Assembly: GCA_900314165.1 (NCBI GenBank)
Contig: OMUE01000124.1
Span: forward strand, 1 to 8,674
Direction: 5' to 3'
DNA: 8,674 nucleotides
DNA from: an uncultured Acidaminococcus sp.
GTDB taxonomy: Bacteria; Bacillota_C; Negativicutes; Acidaminococcales; Acidaminococcaceae
Positions 7,134 to 8,674 of this stretch are shown here, piece after piece. Below the pieces are notes generated by a model that was given only the letters and a program-made list of their open reading frames with translations, was not told the DNA's origin and searched no databases. Every line of letters begins with the position of its first letter. Position 1 is the stretch's first letter. The position numbers and the translations under genes were made by a program.

Positions 7134-8622
7134 GAGCGTTCCCCTTTTGGAAGTAATTCCGGACGACTTCCCCATCATCAAAATGGATGGTCCGGTCTTT
7201 CAGGATCTGATAGTTTTCATGACCCTTGCCGGCAATCATTATAACATCCTCAGGAGCCGCATGGGAGATAGCAAATTCGATAGCATCCTTCCGGTCCGTG
7301 ATCTTATGGATTTCTTTTCCGGCAGCCTCAGAACCCTTCATGCCTTCTTCAATGTCCGCAATGATGGCTTCCGGATCCTCGCTGCGTGGATTATCCGTGG
7401 TCACTACCGGCACATCGGACAGTTCTACAGCCAGTTTCCCCATAATGGGCCGTTTTTTCCGATCCCGGTCGCCACCACAGCCGAAGATGCACCACAGGCG
7501 GCCCTTCGTAATCTGCCGGGCAGTCTTCAGCACGTTTTCCAGGCCGTCCGGCGTATGGGCGTAGTCCACCACCACCGTAAAAGGCTGGCCTGCTTCTATT
7601 AATTGGAAACGGCCGGGTACGCCGCCAAAATCGTCCAGGCCCTGAATCAATTCATCCCTGGTCAGGCCTTCTGCAATGGCGGCACAAATGGTACCCATGA
7701 CATTATAAACATTGAATTCTCCTGTAATATGCAGATTCAGCTTCATATCACCTACAGGCGTATGCAGCTCTAAATCCATGCTCTTAGCCCCAATGGTGAA
7801 CCGGATAGGATATACATCGTTGTCCTTCCCCTTCCCATAGGTCAGCACCTTTGTCTTGACCCGGGGCAGGATGATGGCAGAGCTGGGATCATCCATATTG
7901 AATACGGAGGTTTTATTAGGTTTACTGCCTGCCATGAACTTCGTGAACAGCAGTGCCTTGGCTTCCCGGTAATTCTCCATGGTCTTATGGAAATCCAGGT
8001 GATCTTCTGTAATATTCGTCAGCACAGCCGTGTCATATTCTATGCCGGCTACCCGGTCCAGAGCCAGAGCATGGGAAGAGACCTCCATGACCACATAGTC
8101 GCAGCCCTTGGTCTGCATTTCATACAGGATCTTCTGCAGGTCCACCACGTCCGGGGTCGTATTATGGCTCACCCGCACTTCGTCGCCGATCATCACGTTG
8201 ATGGTGCCGATGAGGCCTACCTTGTGGCCGTTAGCCGTCAGCAGGGTCCGCAGGATATTTGTGGTAGTGGTTTTGCCATTCGTTCCTGTTACGCCCACCA
8301 TGCGCATTTTCCGGGCAGGATAATCATAGAACCAGGGAGCCAGATTTATCATAGCCTCCTGGGTACTCGGTACACGGATCACTACGGTGCCTTCCGGTAC
8401 GGTCACATCCTTTTCCACCAGCACAGCCGCAGCTCCCTGGGCAGCCGCCTTTTGCACATAGGCATGGCCGTCCGTATGGACCCCGACCAGGCAGATAAAT
8501 AAACTGCCCGGCTGTACGGTCCGAGAATCTATCGTTAAATCATTGACAATTTTACTCTCCGGATTCCCCGTAACCACGGCACCGGGGAGTTTTGCCAATA
8601 CATCGGTTAATTGTCTCTCCAT
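7126..8622 (-). CDS. murE: UDP-N-acetylmuramoyl-L-alanyl-D-glutamate--2,6-diaminopimelate ligase MurE
   Basis: Third Mur ligase: adds meso-diaminopimelate to UDP-MurNAc-L-Ala-D-Glu in the cytoplasm. 498 aa, like E. coli MurE (495). The N-terminal domain carries IDSRTVQPGSLF (31-42) and GVHTDGH (47-53). The P-loop is TGTNGKTTT (112-120, Lys117). NTTPD (154-158) and EVSSHAL (180-186) follow, then TNITEDHLDFH (202-212) and YREAKALLF, whose Lys222 matches the carbamylated lysine of E. coli MurE. The C-terminal domain has DYAHTPDGLENVL (353-365), TTDNPRSEDP (408-417) and AGKGHE (464-469). The DNPR motif and GxGHE glutamate are known marks of the meso-DAP enzymes; lysine-adding MurE proteins lack DNPR. 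Three in-frame ATGs occur (8640, 8628, 8622); 8622 is chosen because GGAGG stands 7 bases before it. It is the first gene after a terminator-like hairpin. Confidence 0.97.
   Translation of the reverse strand: MERQLTDVLAKLPGAVVTGNPESKIVNDLTIDSRTVQPGSLFICLVGVHTDGHAYVQKAAAQGAAAVLVEKDVTVPEGTVVIRVPSTQEAMINLAPWFYDYPARKMRMVGVTGTNGKTTTTNILRTLLTANGHKVGLIGTINVMIGDEVRVSHNTTPDVVDLQKILYEMQTKGCDYVVMEVSSHALALDRVAGIEYDTAVLTNITEDHLDFHKTMENYREAKALLFTKFMAGSKPNKTSVFNMDDPSSAIILPRVKTKVLTYGKGKDNDVYPIRFTIGAKSMDLELHTPVGDMKLNLHITGEFNVYNVMGTICAAIAEGLTRDELIQGLDDFGGVPGRFQLIEAGQPFTVVVDYAHTPDGLENVLKTARQITKGRLWCIFGCGGDRDRKKRPIMGKLAVELSDVPVVTTDNPRSEDPEAIIADIEEGMKGSEAAGKEIHKITDRKDAIEFAISHAAPEDVIMIAGKGHENYQILKDRTIHFDDGEVVRNYFQKGNAHD
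7141..7146 (-). promoter_or_regulatory. Ribosome binding site of murF inside murE
   Basis: AAGGGG, 7 bases before the ATG at 7133, read within the MurE tail codons for Gln-Lys-Gly. It supports the internal ATG as the murF start over the in-frame Met codons near 7181. Confidence 0.75.
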
Positions 8623-8629
8623 ATCCATT

Positions 8630-8634
8630 CCTCC
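8630..8634 (-). promoter_or_regulatory. Ribosome binding site that decides the murE start
   Basis: GGAGG with 7 bases to the ATG at 8622. It lies only 1 base before the ATG at 8628 and inside the reading frame opened by the ATG at 8640, so neither of these is a likely start. The ATG at 8640 has only a T-rich terminator tail before it. Confidence 0.8.
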
Positions 8635-8640
8635 ACTCAT

Positions 8641-8667
8641 AAGAAAAGCAGCCTTACGGCTGCTCCT
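8641..8667 (-). terminator. Terminator-like hairpin between the upstream gene and murE
   Basis: On the minus strand, AGCAGCC (8664-8658), a GTAA loop (8657-8654) and GGCTGCT (8653-8647) form a perfect 7-bp stem with a GNRA-type tetraloop, followed by TTTCTT (8646-8641). Allowing two G-U pairs, the stem can extend to 11 bp (8667 to 8643), at the cost of pairing with part of the T-run. The form fits a Rho-independent terminator pointed towards murE. Only about 20 bases separate it from the murE start, which leaves no room for a promoter downstream, so it may be a leaky terminator or attenuator. One reading frame through it ends with TAA inside the loop (8656-8654), which could be the end of the upstream gene, but too little is visible to say. 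Confidence 0.5.
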
Positions 8668-8674
8668 CTGTCAT

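Noticed and set aside
7134..7181. Extension of murF to upstream Met codons near 7181.
   Set aside because: It would overlap murE by 56 bases and lacks a ribosome site at proper spacing, whereas the ATG at 7133 has one and fits the family N-terminus.
5026..7602. Further plus-strand frames at 5026-5895, 6171-7010 and 6883-7602.
   Set aside because: They lie opposite the conserved motifs of mraY, murF and murE and show no independent coding signal.
8543..8571. TTGACA on the plus strand within murE as a promoter -35.
   Set aside because: No -10-like hexamer occurs at 16-18 bases downstream.
8654..8674. Short frame ATG...TAA at 8674-8654 that could be read as a tiny leader peptide or the end of an upstream gene.
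   Set aside because: Only seven codons are visible, the window ends at the ATG, and two other frames are equally possible for the upstream gene; there is not enough sequence to annotate it.

Overview
The window carries one tightly packed block of peptidoglycan precursor genes, all read from the minus strand. Read in the direction of transcription (high to low coordinates) the order is murE - murF - mraY - murD - murG - murC - ddl. This is the middle of the division and cell wall (dcw) cluster. All six internal genes are complete and intact by their motifs. ddl lacks only its last few codons, which lie beyond base 1. No tRNA, rRNA, mobile element, CRISPR array or attachment site was seen, and no stretch of 300 bases lacks a gene.

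Organism: MurE carries the DNPR signature of enzymes that add meso-diaminopimelate, so the wall is of the DAP type. The order resembles the Escherichia coli cluster (murE-murF-mraY-murD-ftsW-murG-murC-ddlB), except that ftsW is missing between murD and murG. Protein sequence style, strong Shine-Dalgarno sites and moderately high GC suggest a Bacillota lineage with DAP-type wall, possibly Negativicutes such as the Acidaminococcus group. That placement is a guess from sequence style, not from a search.

Layout: 8641-8674 is a short spacer with a terminator-like hairpin just upstream of murE. murE is 7126-8622, murF 5751-7133, mraY 4795-5754, murD 3394-4776, murG 2279-3397, murC 879-2279, and ddl 1-892 (partial). 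Neighbouring genes overlap by 8, 4, 4, 1 and 14 bases. Only mraY and murD are separated, by 18 bases. Every internal Shine-Dalgarno site except that of murD lies inside the last codons of the gene before it, so translation is probably coupled along the transcript.

Pathway: MurC adds L-Ala to UDP-MurNAc, MurD adds D-Glu, and MurE adds meso-DAP. Ddl makes D-Ala-D-Ala, which MurF adds to give the UDP-MurNAc-pentapeptide. MraY moves phospho-MurNAc-pentapeptide onto undecaprenyl phosphate (lipid I), and MurG adds GlcNAc to give lipid II. The enzymes for MurNAc formation (MurA, MurB), the D-Glu and DAP suppliers and the flippase/polymerase are not in the window.

I found no undescribed system. The points worth a second look are regulatory: the hairpin before murE, a terminator-like hairpin inside murF, a short inverted repeat just before the ddl ribosome site, a weak antisense promoter-like pair within murC, and the missing ftsW and murB.
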